DNA of 16,803 nt from Actinobacteria bacterium UBA4719. Lineage in GTDB: Bacteria; Actinomycetota; Actinomycetes; Actinomycetales; Dermatophilaceae. Location of the stretch: NCBI GenBank assembly GCA_002404345.1, contig DHJN01000095.1, positions 3,846 to 20,648 of the forward strand, read 5' to 3'. A program made the translations under genes and the position numbers. The notes beneath the pieces are model-generated. The model did not search any database and was not told where the DNA came from. It was given only the letters and a program-made list of their open reading frames with translations. Positions 1-8,410 of this stretch are shown piece by piece (within the stretch, counting starts at the first letter, position 1; the number at the start of each line of letters is the position of its first letter).

Positions 1-393
1 GCACAGGCAGCCACGGAAGCCGTGTTGGCTCTCGCACAGAAGTTGCATGATGAGTACGTGGCCGAGGGCCAGAAAATTCGCGAGAGACTCATCAGCGAAG
101 GGCAGTCACGCCACGATCAGGTTGTGGGTGAAGCCACGGCGAGGCAGGAAGAGCTTCTCTCGACCGGTCAGGCCAAGCACGACGAGCTGATTGCCGAGGC
201 CGAAGCGGTGATCGGCGAGGCCCAGCGCAACAGGGCCGAGGTGCTTCAAAAGCTCGGTAGCGAGCGTAGCGGGCTGCAGAAAGAGATCGAAGAGCTGGGA
301 ACCATCGAGCGTGATCACCGCACCCGTCTGAAGTCCTACCTCGAGGGCCAGCTGATCAAGCTGGAGCAGACCGGCGCCGATGAGACCAGCTGA
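1..393 (+). CDS. DivIVA/Scy-like coiled-coil protein, C-terminal part (5' end outside window)
   Basis: The frame is open from the first base, so this is the 3' end of a longer gene; the first GTG, at 22, is probably internal. About 130 residues are visible and nearly all are charged heptad-like coiled coil rich in Glu, Ala, Arg and Lys. Similar segments recur (GQSRHDQVVGEA, then GQAKHDELIAEA). The tail, with ERDHRTRLKSYLEGQL about 30 residues from the end, resembles the C-terminal motif of actinobacterial DivIVA/Wag31-like and polarisome coiled-coil proteins, which organise polar growth and division. The gene converges on the minus-strand conjugation block, and similar genes are often near actinobacterial transfer clusters, so a role in placing the transfer machinery at poles is possible but inferred. 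It could instead be an unrelated coiled-coil protein or belong to the host. Confidence 0.7.
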   Translation, partial: AQAATEAVLALAQKLHDEYVAEGQKIRERLISEGQSRHDQVVGEATARQEELLSTGQAKHDELIAEAEAVIGEAQRNRAEVLQKLGSERSGLQKEIEELGTIERDHRTRLKSYLEGQLIKLEQTGADETS

Positions 394-439
394 CAACGAA
401 TGCCAGAAGGCTCTCGCCCGCATCGTCTTCGTACCCGAT

Positions 440-463
440 GAGGATCGTCTTACGGTGATCCTC
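440..463. terminator. Stem-loop between convergent genes
   Basis: GAGGATC at 440-446 and GATCCTC at 457-463 form a perfect 7-bp stem with a 10-base loop. It overlaps the stop codon of the minus-strand gene ending at 450 and lies 47 bases after the stop of the plus-strand coiled-coil gene. Its position between convergent genes suggests a bidirectional terminator. There is no T tract, which is common in actinobacterial terminators, so this rests on structure and place only. Confidence 0.4.
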
Positions 464-956
464 TGGTCGCCTTCCAGCTGAAAATGTCGCACTCAGCCGG
501 TGGGGCGCTTCCGGTAATGAGCAGTTGTTCGCGGTTGCGGATGTCTGCCTCGACGAAGGTCTGCCACTCGTGTGGATCCGCTTGCCAGTGGCGCTGAGGG
601 TCAGTGCGGTGCTCGTTGACCGAGCACTGGGTCCGTGCGCAGGCCTCGGTCAATCGGTGCTCGATTTCGCGTAGGGCGCGGAACCAGTCGACGGCAGCGG
701 TCGGGGAAGCATTGGGGGCAAAAGAGATTCGCTCATGGTCGCGGAGGGCGGACAGCGGTTCGACAAGAGTGTTGTGCCGGTACCAGCAAGGCGGGACGAC
801 CCGGGTCTCGAGACCGAACCGATCGACCAGATGCTCGACCCACTCGCGCAGATCAGCCCACATCTGGCCGGCCTCATCCGGCAGCAAGGATGGCCAGTGG
901 GTCGTACCTTGTAGGTCGCTGAACTCAGCCGTGAATGGGTCTCGACTGGTTGTCAT
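450..956 (-). CDS. Conserved protein of unknown function, last gene of the transfer block
   Basis: This is a 168-residue acidic, tryptophan-rich soluble protein with no signal peptide or membrane segment. A central stretch (WADLREWVEHLV, then PPCWYRHNTLVEPLSALRDH) resembles a protein type I recall next to conjugation genes in many actinobacterial ICEs, possibly a DUF4913-like family; I cannot confirm the family. The tail carries many His and Trp residues. Start: ATG at 956; a weak AAGG lies further upstream than usual, so the start is not certain. It is 81 bases downstream of the VirD4-type gene on the same strand and is probably co-transcribed with it. Its place as the final gene suggests an accessory transfer role, which is inference only. 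Confidence 0.72.
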   Translation of the reverse strand: MTTSRDPFTAEFSDLQGTTHWPSLLPDEAGQMWADLREWVEHLVDRFGLETRVVPPCWYRHNTLVEPLSALRDHERISFAPNASPTAAVDWFRALREIEHRLTEACARTQCSVNEHRTDPQRHWQADPHEWQTFVEADIRNREQLLITGSAPPAECDIFSWKATRGSP

Positions 957-1037
957 GCGAGCAGTTGCCTTGTCGACGCAGACAATGGCGGAACTGTGTC
1001 GCCCGTGTGTCGCTGTCTACGTGTGACGGCAGGTCGC

Positions 1038-2828
1038 TTACGCCACCTGCGACTGGTGGGTCTGGGCGCTCCCACGCTCGATCATCCCCTCCAGCCGGCG
1101 ACGTGAGGACCGGAGCTCAGCGGTGTCTGGCCGCTTCGTCCACGAGGACATGCTCAACACGATCGGGCGGGCCGAGCGAAGCATCAGGACAGCGGTTCCG
1201 AAGGGCAGCATCCGCAGCCGGGAGGTGTCCATGATCGGGACCTCGCGCGTCGACGATGAGCTGGACCGGCGGCCGTCTGCACCAATGGACTCGGAGTATT
1301 GCCGCTCTTCGCGTTGCCCGATGAGCTTGGACAGGTCTTCGAGGTCTCGGGCGTTCGATCCGCCGCCCAGGATGAGTTTGACGCTGGAGGCGTCCCAGAT
1401 CGCGCAGGCCTCGTGCTCACCCCATACCGCCCGAGCCTGCGCCAGGGACTGCAGGACAACCATCGTGGCGATGCCAGTGCCGCCGCCCTCGGACATCAGC
1501 GAAGTCAGAGACGGCAGCGGGTAGTTCGCAGCCTCGTCCAGGATCATCGACAACGGAGGGTCAATCCGCGCGCCAGGAGAGGCTGCGGCGATACGCCGAG
1601 CGGCCTCGGCCACGTCCTCGACGAACGCGCCCACCAGTCCGGCCGTCGCCGACGCGCCAGTCGAAGTGCCCACCAGGAACACCGTGCCGCGCTCCCGCAA
1701 GAAGGCTTCAGGGTCGAAGTGCTCGCCGGGCTCAGGAGATACGGCGTCCAGCACTCTGGGGTCGGCCAGGGAGGCGAACGCGATGGCGACCATCGCCCAT
1801 ACCGAGTCTCGCTGTTTCTGGTCGGCGCCCACGATCGCCTCGAGCCCCTGATGCCAGGACAGCGCTGCCTTCGGGTGGGTGGCCAGGATCATCACTGCCT
1901 CGCGGGCTTGGGCGGCGGACAGCGACCACCGGTACAGGTCGCCGGACGTGCGATCGCCCAGGGCGGCCGCGTGCAGCAGGCAGCGCACCGCCTGCTCTGC
2001 CGAGGACTGCCAGAAGTTGGAGTCGGTGGTTCCCGACGCGGCGCCGGCGGTGAGCGCCTTGGCGCGGCTCATGGCAGTCTGCGGGTTCTCACACCCCCGA
2101 ATCGGGGACCACCGAGTCGCAGACGGTATGCCGGGCGCGAGCCTCTGCGGGTCGAAGACGGCCACCGGCCCCACCTTCGCGCGCGCCTCCAGGGCTGCGG
2201 TCAGGTTGTCAGGGCGGGTGGAGGTGGTGATGACAGCGCCGGGCGCGTCCAAGATGGCGTTGATGACAATGTGCACGCCCTTGCCCGAGCGAGGAGGGCC
2301 AAGCAGGACCATGGAGTCCTCGACGCTGGCATAGCAGTCCATCCCGCGTGCACTGCCGAGCCGATGCCCGAGGTCCGTGACCTGTGGGTTGGTCAGGGAT
2401 GGTCGCAGGTCCGCGGCCCGGGCGATCAAGGCCTTGGCGCCCGCGACCTTGGCAACCTCGGTCCTTGCGGCCAGGCCGTGGATACGTCGGGGATCTTGGG
2501 TGCGTGACGTCCTGTTCTTGGCTAACGCCCACCAGCACGCTGCCAATGCGGCGATGAACACCGCGATCACGAACATGGTTGAAGTCCAGTACAACCATGC
2601 TGGCCCAACCGGCTGTCCCCATGCGGCCGAAGGGTTTCCGCTATGTCGGGCGAAGGCGACAACGCCCGCCCCCAGGTTGACCTCGGGAGCCGGGTTACCG
2701 GACAGGACCGCCGAGATCGCAGCTCCGGTCCAGAACGCGACCGAGCCCGCTGCGCCCGCGAACACTGCGGTGAGCAGTAGCGTGTCCGTGGTGTTCAAAG
2801 AGCCAGAACTGACAGGTGCGTACGACAT
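1038..2828 (-). CDS. VirD4/TraG-type coupling protein (conjugative transfer ATPase)
   Basis: Type IV coupling protein: an inner-membrane ATPase that recruits the relaxase-DNA complex to the secretion channel. The 596 residues show two N-terminal hydrophobic segments (about 15-43 and 79-103), a Walker A motif GPPRSGKG at 177-184, and a Walker B region SMILDEAAN at about 427-435. The latter is followed by the SLMSEGGGTG and VVLQSLAQA motifs typical of the TraM-recognition/TraG C-terminal domain. Length fits actinobacterial VirD4-like proteins. Start: ATG at 2828; there is only a poor GA-rich ribosome site, and a 26-base copy of the transfer-regulon element ends four bases before the ATG, so leaderless or weakly led translation is possible. 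It follows the VirB4 gene after an 87-base gap holding an imperfect hairpin, so it may have its own promoter as well as read-through. Confidence 0.93.
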   Translation of the reverse strand: MSYAPVSSGSLNTTDTLLLTAVFAGAAGSVAFWTGAAISAVLSGNPAPEVNLGAGVVAFARHSGNPSAAWGQPVGPAWLYWTSTMFVIAVFIAALAACWWALAKNRTSRTQDPRRIHGLAARTEVAKVAGAKALIARAADLRPSLTNPQVTDLGHRLGSARGMDCYASVEDSMVLLGPPRSGKGVHIVINAILDAPGAVITTSTRPDNLTAALEARAKVGPVAVFDPQRLAPGIPSATRWSPIRGCENPQTAMSRAKALTAGAASGTTDSNFWQSSAEQAVRCLLHAAALGDRTSGDLYRWSLSAAQAREAVMILATHPKAALSWHQGLEAIVGADQKQRDSVWAMVAIAFASLADPRVLDAVSPEPGEHFDPEAFLRERGTVFLVGTSTGASATAGLVGAFVEDVAEAARRIAAASPGARIDPPLSMILDEAANYPLPSLTSLMSEGGGTGIATMVVLQSLAQARAVWGEHEACAIWDASSVKLILGGGSNARDLEDLSKLIGQREERQYSESIGADGRRSSSSSTREVPIMDTSRLRMLPFGTAVLMLRSARPIVLSMSSWTKRPDTAELRSSRRRLEGMIERGSAQTHQSQVA

Positions 2829-2832
2829 GTCT

Positions 2833-2858
2833 CGTCTAGCAGGCCCGCGGGTACATCA
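2833..2858 (-). promoter_or_regulatory. Transfer-regulon element, variant (site G, VirD4 gene)
   Basis: Read on the minus strand this is TGATGTACC, then CGCGGGCCTGC, then TAGACG. It matches the relaxase-upstream copy (16602-16626) through TGTACCCGC and TAGAC, but the spacer is one base longer and the third base is A rather than G. It ends four bases before the ATG of the VirD4-type gene, the same placement as the copy at the wall-hydrolase gene. It is the weakest of the five full-length matches. Its function as operator or promoter is inferred. Confidence 0.45.
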
Positions 2859-2874
2859 ACCGAACCTCAGTTCT

Positions 2875-2914
2875 CCGGAAGCCCGCACGACTTCATGCAC
2901 TCCCAGGGCTTCGG
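2875..2914 (-). terminator. Imperfect hairpin between VirB4 and VirD4 genes
   Basis: GAAGCCC at 2878-2884 pairs with GGGCTTC at 2906-2912. The stem extends outward as CCG/CGG with one unpaired G, and the loop is 21 bases. It sits immediately downstream of the VirB4 stop at 2916. It could attenuate transcription from the upstream operon, which would fit the separate regulatory element found at the VirD4 gene. The long loop and missing T tract keep this tentative. Confidence 0.25.
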
Positions 2915-2915
2915 T

Positions 2916-4412
2916 TCATCGACTCACGGTTTCGAACATTCGGGAATTTGTGTCGAAGAGCTGCAGCTCGCCGTCGGTGACCAAATGGCGGACGACGAAG
3001 GCTCTTTGTCCGACTCGCCAGAGTCCTTCTCCGCGTTGAAGATCGGGTAGCTCGTTGCGTTCGGTCACGGACAGGCCGAGGACCTCGGCGGTGTGTGGGG
3101 CTTCCGATGACTCTTGCTGGTAGATGATCTTGGTTGAGCAGTCCGCGAGCAGGCCGAGTGCCAGGGCTCTGGCTTCGGAGTCGGCGTTGCCTACTGCTTC
3201 GAGGTCCGAGAGGCGGTGGATGATCATCAGGTTGGCGATGCCCAGGCCTCGGGAGAGTTTCCACTGAGACTGCATCCGCGCCAGGAGCGCCGGCTGTCGC
3301 AGGAGTCGCCAGGCTTCGTCGTAGATGACCCAGCGGGGTCCACCTTCGGGGTCGGACAGGGCCGCTTCCATCCAGGCTGATGCGCAGGCCATCACCATGG
3401 CGATGAGCTGGTCCGAGCCGGTGATGCGTGACAGGTCCAGGGAGATCATCGGCAGCGACGGGTCGAACGTCACGGTCGACTCACCATCGAAGAGACCCGC
3501 CAGGTCTCCGGAGACCAAGCGCCGCAGGGCGTGACCGACTTCGCGGCCATCCACCATCAGCTGGCCGATCGTGGCACCGGCTGAAGGCAGGCTTGGGTTG
3601 AACAGGGCGTCAACGACCTTGGGCAGGGTCGGGGCTCCGTCTCCGGCGACAGCTGCGCGAAGCGCCTGGTCGAGGGCGGTATGTTCGACTGCGGCCATCG
3701 GACGGCCCAGGGCCGATTCGACCAGAGAGCCCAGCAGAGCCCGGCGCCGGCTCGCCACCAAGCAGGCCCACGCCTCGCCGGTGATCGCCGCGGGCCGTGG
3801 CCCTTCGTCGAGGGGGTTGAGGCGGTTCGGTGAGCCGTTGCCGAGCTCGATCGCGACGCCGCCCACGGCGCGGGCAACGACGGACCATTCGCCTTTGGGG
3901 TCTCCGGGGACGTAGACCTTGCGCCCGACGGCGATGGACCTGGTGGCCATCGCCTTGCCCAGCATGGACTTGCCTCGCCCGACGACTCCGGCCAGGAGGC
4001 AGTTGGGGTTGGTGATGGTCCCGTTCTGGTAGAGCACCCAGGGGTCGAAGCAGAACCCGCCACCTGACCAGGCGTCTTGGCCGATGAAGGTGCCGTCGCT
4101 GCCCAGGCCGCCTTCGGCAAGGAAGGGGTATGCGCCGGCCAACACCTCGGATGTCGCCCGGTGCGGCGGGACCCGGAACCGCTTGTGGGAGCGAAGAGCC
4201 GCCCGGCCGCTCTCACCCCCGGCAGGCAGGTAGTGCGCGTCCTGGCGCTCGTCGGCGAGAGCCTTTGCGCGAGTTCGGGTCTCGTCTTTGGCTCGCTGGC
4301 GCGCGGTGTGCACGATGACGCGCGCGGCCTTGGACTGGGTGCGGCGCTCACGCCTGGTGTGGCGGGCCGGGGTGAAGAGGGTGGTCGCGTGCGTGCGGTA
4401 GCGGTTGCTCAT
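2916..4412 (-). CDS. VirB4-type conjugation ATPase
   Basis: Cytoplasmic ATPase that powers assembly and function of the type IV secretion channel. The 498 residues begin with a very basic Arg-rich stretch (about 1-50). The core ATPase follows: Walker A GVVGRGKSM at about 142-150, and Walker B WVIYDEAWRLL at about 361-371, with the DEAW signature typical of VirB4/TraC-like proteins. A helicase-like IIHRLSDLEAVG segment comes next. The usual N-terminal VirB4 region is short here; in actinobacterial elements that part is often a separate protein, and the SCO6880-type gene just upstream would fit. Start: ATG at 4412, with GGAAGG about ten bases upstream. Only two bases separate it from the stop of the upstream gene, so translation is probably coupled. 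Confidence 0.92.
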   Translation of the reverse strand: MSNRYRTHATTLFTPARHTRRERRTQSKAARVIVHTARQRAKDETRTRAKALADERQDAHYLPAGGESGRAALRSHKRFRVPPHRATSEVLAGAYPFLAEGGLGSDGTFIGQDAWSGGGFCFDPWVLYQNGTITNPNCLLAGVVGRGKSMLGKAMATRSIAVGRKVYVPGDPKGEWSVVARAVGGVAIELGNGSPNRLNPLDEGPRPAAITGEAWACLVASRRRALLGSLVESALGRPMAAVEHTALDQALRAAVAGDGAPTLPKVVDALFNPSLPSAGATIGQLMVDGREVGHALRRLVSGDLAGLFDGESTVTFDPSLPMISLDLSRITGSDQLIAMVMACASAWMEAALSDPEGGPRWVIYDEAWRLLRQPALLARMQSQWKLSRGLGIANLMIIHRLSDLEAVGNADSEARALALGLLADCSTKIIYQQESSEAPHTAEVLGLSVTERNELPDLQRGEGLWRVGQRAFVVRHLVTDGELQLFDTNSRMFETVSR

Positions 4413-4414
4413 GG

Positions 4415-5875
4415 TCAGTGCACCTTCCGTGCGAGGGGGAGTGCTGCCGCGGTGAAGGCTCGTGCCTGCTGGCCGAGCAGGAGCCTGGTCTCGCAGCCGG
4501 ACTGTGTCGCGGCGCGCTGCAGCTGGGAAACAGCGGCGTCGAGTTCGTCTTTGGTGGGGGCGGTGACGGCGATCAGGCCGGTGAAACGCAGATCCGCATG
4601 GCCGCTGATCAGGGCCTGCTCTCTGGTCATCACGTCGGCAAGCTCTTGCGCATCGGCCAGGTCGGCGATCTGGCCGATGCGTGTCTTCTGTGCGGCGTCG
4701 GTGAGGTACTCGACCTTGGCCTTGCGGATGTCCCGCATAGCCGCGGCGGTGGACAGCGGTGTCGCCGTGATCGAGATCGTCTTACGCACACCGGGCGCGA
4801 ACTCGAGCGCGTGCAGGAAGTGGGGTGGGACGTCGATGCGCGGCCACTCGCTGATCCAGAGGACGGCGGAGTAGTCACTGTCGTGACGCAGGTGGTCCCA
4901 GTGCTCTTCGACGGCTACCGGCCCAGCAGTTGCCAGGTCACGGCCGATCCCGGTTCCATCGAGTTGTGCCCATCCGTGAGGGTCGTACGCACTCCGTATG
5001 ACGCCGGCAAGGTCGGCCGGGTCCAGCCATGAGGTCAACTTCAGCTCCGCGGCGCGGAGGCCGGACTCGAACGCGGCCATGTCCTGGGCGAGTACGGCCG
5101 AGGCGCCGGTCATGCCCCGTCCTGCATCCTTGATCGCCTTGCCGGCCCGTTTCAGATCCACAGACAGCGCGATCAGGGTGCGGTGGGTTGAGGCCGCGGG
5201 CGCCTCGGTCTCCATGAGCTCCTCGTACTGCTGAACAGCCCATTGCCCGGCGTCGGGGCTGCGGTGTTCGCTCCACCAGTCGCTGATCCCGCGACCGCTG
5301 TCGGGCTGGGCGGACTCCAGGATCTGCACCCTGGCGCAGGTGCCCGACGCCGCGAGCCCGGCCAGGGCCCGGCCCCAGCCCTGGACGCGGCGGGACTGCT
5401 CGTCGGGGGACAGGAGCACGTATGCCGGGTGGCTTACCCGGGCGACCGCGGTCAGGGTCTGCTCGTGAGGGTCATGGACCATGACCGCGCCGGTCCCTGC
5501 GGCGGCGAGCCAGCGCGCCGCCGCCGCATCCCCGGGCAGCGACAGGGTTCCGGCCGGGCGGGGCTTACCTGGCCGCACGGCATACGTCGTCTGTCCCTGG
5601 GCGCGGCGTGCCAGGAAGTGCGCCGCGGTCGGTGCGGTCTCGATGATGGGTCGCCCGGCCCAGGGGACGAAGGCCGCGACCAGCAGGGCTGCCCAGACGA
5701 TTGAGGTGGCGGCCGTGCCGAGGATGCCGGCGATCAGCATGGACGGGATGAACACCGCTGCCGCAGCGGCGATGCACGCGATACGCGCGGCGGAGAAGCC
5801 GAGAAGGAGTCCGCGAGATGATCGGCGGCCGAATCGGACGAGGTTCGCTGGGGCTGCCTGGGCGGTATTGGTCAT
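4415..5875 (-). CDS. SCO6880-family (PrgI/VirB3-VirB4 N-terminal-like) conjugation membrane protein
   Basis: A 486-residue protein with two hydrophobic segments near the N terminus (about 24-50 and 53-74) followed by a large soluble region. I recognise it as the SCO6880 type found next to VirB4 in actinobacterial conjugation clusters. The membrane part is PrgI/VirB3-like and the soluble part resembles the N-terminal domain of VirB4, so the pair probably forms a split channel ATPase; this is family knowledge plus inference. Start chosen: ATG at 5875. The frame stays open upstream to 6634, but that extension is antisense to the TrbL-like gene on another frame and has shadow-like composition. 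The upstream intergenic stretch (5876-5946) has only a weak AGAGAG ribosome site. Confidence 0.87.
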   Translation of the reverse strand: MTNTAQAAPANLVRFGRRSSRGLLLGFSAARIACIAAAAAVFIPSMLIAGILGTAATSIVWAALLVAAFVPWAGRPIIETAPTAAHFLARRAQGQTTYAVRPGKPRPAGTLSLPGDAAAARWLAAAGTGAVMVHDPHEQTLTAVARVSHPAYVLLSPDEQSRRVQGWGRALAGLAASGTCARVQILESAQPDSGRGISDWWSEHRSPDAGQWAVQQYEELMETEAPAASTHRTLIALSVDLKRAGKAIKDAGRGMTGASAVLAQDMAAFESGLRAAELKLTSWLDPADLAGVIRSAYDPHGWAQLDGTGIGRDLATAGPVAVEEHWDHLRHDSDYSAVLWISEWPRIDVPPHFLHALEFAPGVRKTISITATPLSTAAAMRDIRKAKVEYLTDAAQKTRIGQIADLADAQELADVMTREQALISGHADLRFTGLIAVTAPTKDELDAAVSQLQRAATQSGCETRLLLGQQARAFTAAALPLARKVH

Positions 5876-5946
5876 GGCGTTCGCTCTCTGAGTCTCGGGG
5901 GATGTGGAGGACTTCAGGGGTTTCGTTTGGTCTTGCGGCGTTGGGG

Positions 5947-7269
5947 TTATTGCTGAATTGGTGATTTTGGAGGTGCTGGCGCGGCTTGGCCTGCTGCGTT
6001 GGCCGTAGAGGTGGCAGCCTTCTTGGCGGCGGTCACGGTTGCAGCGGCGACAACTACGGGGGCCGCTATGGCGGCGGCACCGACAGATCCGGCGGCCGCG
6101 GCGGACGAGCCCGTCCCCGCGGCGGAGGACCCAGCTGCCGCGCTGACTGGCTTGGCGGTCGCCGCCTGGGACAGGCCCTTGTCGGTCACACCCGAGCCGA
6201 CGAGTCCACCCGGAATACCGCTCGGTGCGGGTTTCTGCGTGAGCAGTTCGCCGCTTCCATTGGACCGCTGGTTGCGAGCGGGCCTGGCTGCGCCGGTGTG
6301 TGACAGTTTGGTGGCCGCGTGGGAGGCCTGGGAGTGCATGGCGTTGACCTTTTGGGGTGCGCCCAGGACGGTCCGCGCGCCGCTGGGGGCTTGCGCCACG
6401 GTGGCGTGGGCGGAGTGCAGCGCGTCTCCGGTGAAGTGGAACATCTTGATCGCGGCCCAGGGGGCGAACCCTCCCATCAGGAGGATGAGCGAGCCGGTGG
6501 CCAGTTGCGTGAGCTGCTGCCCGGCCCCGGGCTCGGCGGTCATCCCGGCGCCCCGCATGACGGACACCCCGATCATGAAGATGATGACCAGCAACAGCTT
6601 GGAGGCGATCATCGCGGCCATGAACTCGATCCACTTACGGACCCAGCCGCGGGTGATGTCGGCGGTGGCACCAGAGAAGGCAAGAGGGGTGAGCACGGCG
6701 GCGATGATGATCATCATCTTGCGGATCATCATCGCCGCCCAGACCACGACCACCGCCGCGAGGATGACCATCGAGAAGAGCAGGACGATCGCCGGGTTGG
6801 CGATTCCTTCGATGCCCGCGATCGCGAGCTGGTTTCCCAAGCCGGCGATGTTCGTGCCCATGCTGTAGCTGACGACGCCTTCGCTGAGTGAGTCCACCGT
6901 GCCGAGAAGGATTTTCGTGACGCTGAGGGCGAAGACCGAAGCGACGAGCGAGATGGCCAGGCCCTTGACGGCCCGGCCGAGCCCACCGGGTTCGCGGCGC
7001 AGTGCCGAGGTGATGACCTGCACCAGGAACAGCCCGAGGCTCAGGACGACGGCGATGGCGGAGGTGGCGAGAAGATCTGTGCCCAGCTGTGGCGAGTTGA
7101 GGTTCACCGAGGTCGCTGACCCGATCTCCTGCCAGAGCCAGGTCGTTGCCTGTGATGCGGCCTTGCCGAACCAGCCGGCGATATTTGAGAAGGCGTCATT
7201 GGCTGCCGAGGTCGCGACGTCGCCGATCCGGCAGATGGGGTTGAAGGCGTTTGCTCCGGTGCAGCTCAT
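5947..7269 (-). CDS. TrbL/VirB6-like polytopic conjugation protein
   Basis: Probable inner-membrane channel core. The 440 residues have about six hydrophobic segments: roughly 65-87, 100-123, 157-182, 184-200, 214-238 and 258-279. Between segments three and five lies a PLAFSG...GWVRKWIEFMAAMIASKLLL stretch of the kind seen in TrbL/VirB6-like proteins. The last 160 residues are hydrophilic at first, then Ala/Ser/Gly/Pro low complexity, a common tail in actinobacterial homologues. Cys3 and Cys13 sit near the N terminus before the first membrane segment. Start: ATG at 7269, overlapping the TGA of the upstream gene as ATGA, so translation is coupled. The family is clear from topology and neighbours; the exact Pfam assignment is not. 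Confidence 0.87.
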   Translation of the reverse strand: MSCTGANAFNPICRIGDVATSAANDAFSNIAGWFGKAASQATTWLWQEIGSATSVNLNSPQLGTDLLATSAIAVVLSLGLFLVQVITSALRREPGGLGRAVKGLAISLVASVFALSVTKILLGTVDSLSEGVVSYSMGTNIAGLGNQLAIAGIEGIANPAIVLLFSMVILAAVVVVWAAMMIRKMMIIIAAVLTPLAFSGATADITRGWVRKWIEFMAAMIASKLLLVIIFMIGVSVMRGAGMTAEPGAGQQLTQLATGSLILLMGGFAPWAAIKMFHFTGDALHSAHATVAQAPSGARTVLGAPQKVNAMHSQASHAATKLSHTGAARPARNQRSNGSGELLTQKPAPSGIPGGLVGSGVTDKGLSQAATAKPVSAAAGSSAAGTGSSAAAAGSVGAAAIAAPVVVAAATVTAAKKAATSTANAAGQAAPAPPKSPIQQ

Positions 7270-8081
7270 CGGCGGCCCATCGCGGCGACGTTGTAGGTGA
7301 TGGCCGCGACGAACCCGTAGCCGCCGCGGACTGGGGGTCCTTCCAGGTTGACCACCAGCGCCATGCTGTATCGCGCGGTGGTGGCTTTCCCGTGGTCAAT
7401 GGTGTGCAAGGTGACCTCGGCGTCGACCTGCCGGGCGGTGACACCCGGGTCGGTGATCTGACCGTTTGCTACCGCGCTGGCCCAGGACACCGGCTCGGTG
7501 ACGTGACTGATCTGGACTGTCGTGTGTCCGTGGCGTCGAGCGAGTGCCATCCAGTCGCTTTGACTGGGCACGGGGGATGGGCCATTGGCGCCGTCCTGGA
7601 CTGAGGCGACAGCCAGTTTGCTTTGGAGGTCGACCGGGGTCAGCCCGACCACCAACGGCTCGGTGGACTGGGCCGACTCGGACTGCACCCAGGCCAGTAG
7701 CTCGTTGCGGCTGGTGCGGTGGTCCTGGGTCAGCAGCTGGCGCACCAAAGCGGCAGCGTAGAGGTCGGGCTGCTGACGGGCTTCCGCACGGACGGCGGGG
7801 TACAGAGAAGACGTCGCTGCCTTCACCTGGACTAGGTCTCGCATTCGGCTGATGCTCTGTTGGAGCTCGGCATGTTGCTGCGATGTCAGCGAACGCGAGC
7901 TTGTTGACGAAGGCGTCGTGGCAGCTATCGGGCTCGGGCTTTTCCCGGAGCTGTGGCTGGTCGGGGTCCGCGACGCATGTCCGTTGACGACGACCGTGGC
8001 CGAGATGAGAACGAGGATGACCAGCGTGGCGGCTCCCAGTGCCCACTCCCTGCGGATAGAGACCCCAGTTAGGGGGCTCAT
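7266..8081 (-). CDS. VirB8/TcpC-like bitopic conjugation protein
   Basis: A 271-residue protein with a short basic N terminus and one strong membrane segment (about 14-33). A Ser/Thr/Pro linker (about 36-66) leads to an extracytoplasmic domain of about 200 residues. This topology, and its place between the small membrane protein and the TrbL-like protein, match the VirB8/TcpC-like subunit of Gram-positive conjugation channels. Sequence similarity alone is weak, so the assignment rests mainly on topology and gene order. Start: ATG at 8081, overlapping the upstream gene's stop by ATGA. Its own stop overlaps the TrbL-like start in the same way, so three genes in a row are translationally coupled. 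Confidence 0.78.
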   Translation of the reverse strand: MSPLTGVSIRREWALGAATLVILVLISATVVVNGHASRTPTSHSSGKSPSPIAATTPSSTSSRSLTSQQHAELQQSISRMRDLVQVKAATSSLYPAVRAEARQQPDLYAAALVRQLLTQDHRTSRNELLAWVQSESAQSTEPLVVGLTPVDLQSKLAVASVQDGANGPSPVPSQSDWMALARRHGHTTVQISHVTEPVSWASAVANGQITDPGVTARQVDAEVTLHTIDHGKATTARYSMALVVNLEGPPVRGGYGFVAAITYNVAAMGRR

Positions 8082-8362
8082 GAGAGATGGCCACCCTGGG
8101 TGTTGAAGAAGTTGACGAGGAAGGTGGCGCCACCGATGAGGAACGCCGCCCCGAGAGCGATGAGCACTCCAGACTTTCCCTTTCCTGCGACATGCGGGTT
8201 ACCAGAGTGCGATCCGATGGCCCAGGCAATCGCCGAGATCGCGATACCCGCTACGGCGGCAACCAGCCCGAACGTGAGCAGGGCGCCGACGATGGATTCC
8301 AGGGATGCGATCCCCGGTAGGCCCGTGCGGTTCGGCTGGATGTTGACGTCGCTGACGAACAT
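8078..8362 (-). CDS. Small two-helix membrane protein, DUF6112-like, first gene of the secretion operon
   Basis: A 94-residue protein with two hydrophobic helices (about 25-49 and 66-87). Between them is a SHSGNPHVAGKGKSGVLIA loop, and before the first helix comes GLPGIASLESIVGALLTFGL. The pattern matches the DUF6112-type small membrane proteins that head actinobacterial conjugation operons, and the two-helix shape recalls VirB2/TrbC pilins, a comparison that is only inference. Start: ATG at 8362, with a strong GGGAAGGG ribosome site about eight bases upstream. The leader upstream carries a 6-bp hairpin and the regulon element, making this the likely first gene of the operon running down to VirB4 or beyond. 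Confidence 0.85.
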   Translation of the reverse strand: MFVSDVNIQPNRTGLPGIASLESIVGALLTFGLVAAVAGIAISAIAWAIGSHSGNPHVAGKGKSGVLIALGAAFLIGGATFLVNFFNTQGGHLS

Positions 8363-8386
8363 GTTGATTGCCCTTCCCGTCCACCA

Positions 8387-8403
8387 GGCGGGCTGATCCC
8401 GCC
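8387..8403 (-). promoter_or_regulatory. Hairpin in the 5' leader of the secretion operon
   Basis: GGCGGG at 8387-8392 and CCCGCC at 8398-8403 are perfect inverted arms around a five-base loop. They lie 24 bases upstream of the first start codon, between the regulon element and the ribosome site. The structure could stabilise the leader or weakly attenuate transcription; no function is shown. Confidence 0.4.
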
Positions 8404-8410
8404 GACGCAG

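Noticed and set aside
11..393. Reading the first gene as complete from the GTG at 22.
   Set aside because: The frame is open to base 1 with coiled-coil-like residues, and there is no ribosome site before the GTG.
1299..2507. A 402-codon plus-strand frame opposite the VirD4 gene.
   Set aside because: It lies entirely antisense to a gene with clear Walker motifs. Its Arg/Gly-rich composition is that of a high-GC shadow frame.
5876..6634. A possible N-terminal extension of the SCO6880-like gene.
   Set aside because: It lies within the TrbL-like gene on the same strand in another frame and is His/Arg/Gly-rich. The ATG at 5875 gives the normal family start with two membrane helices.
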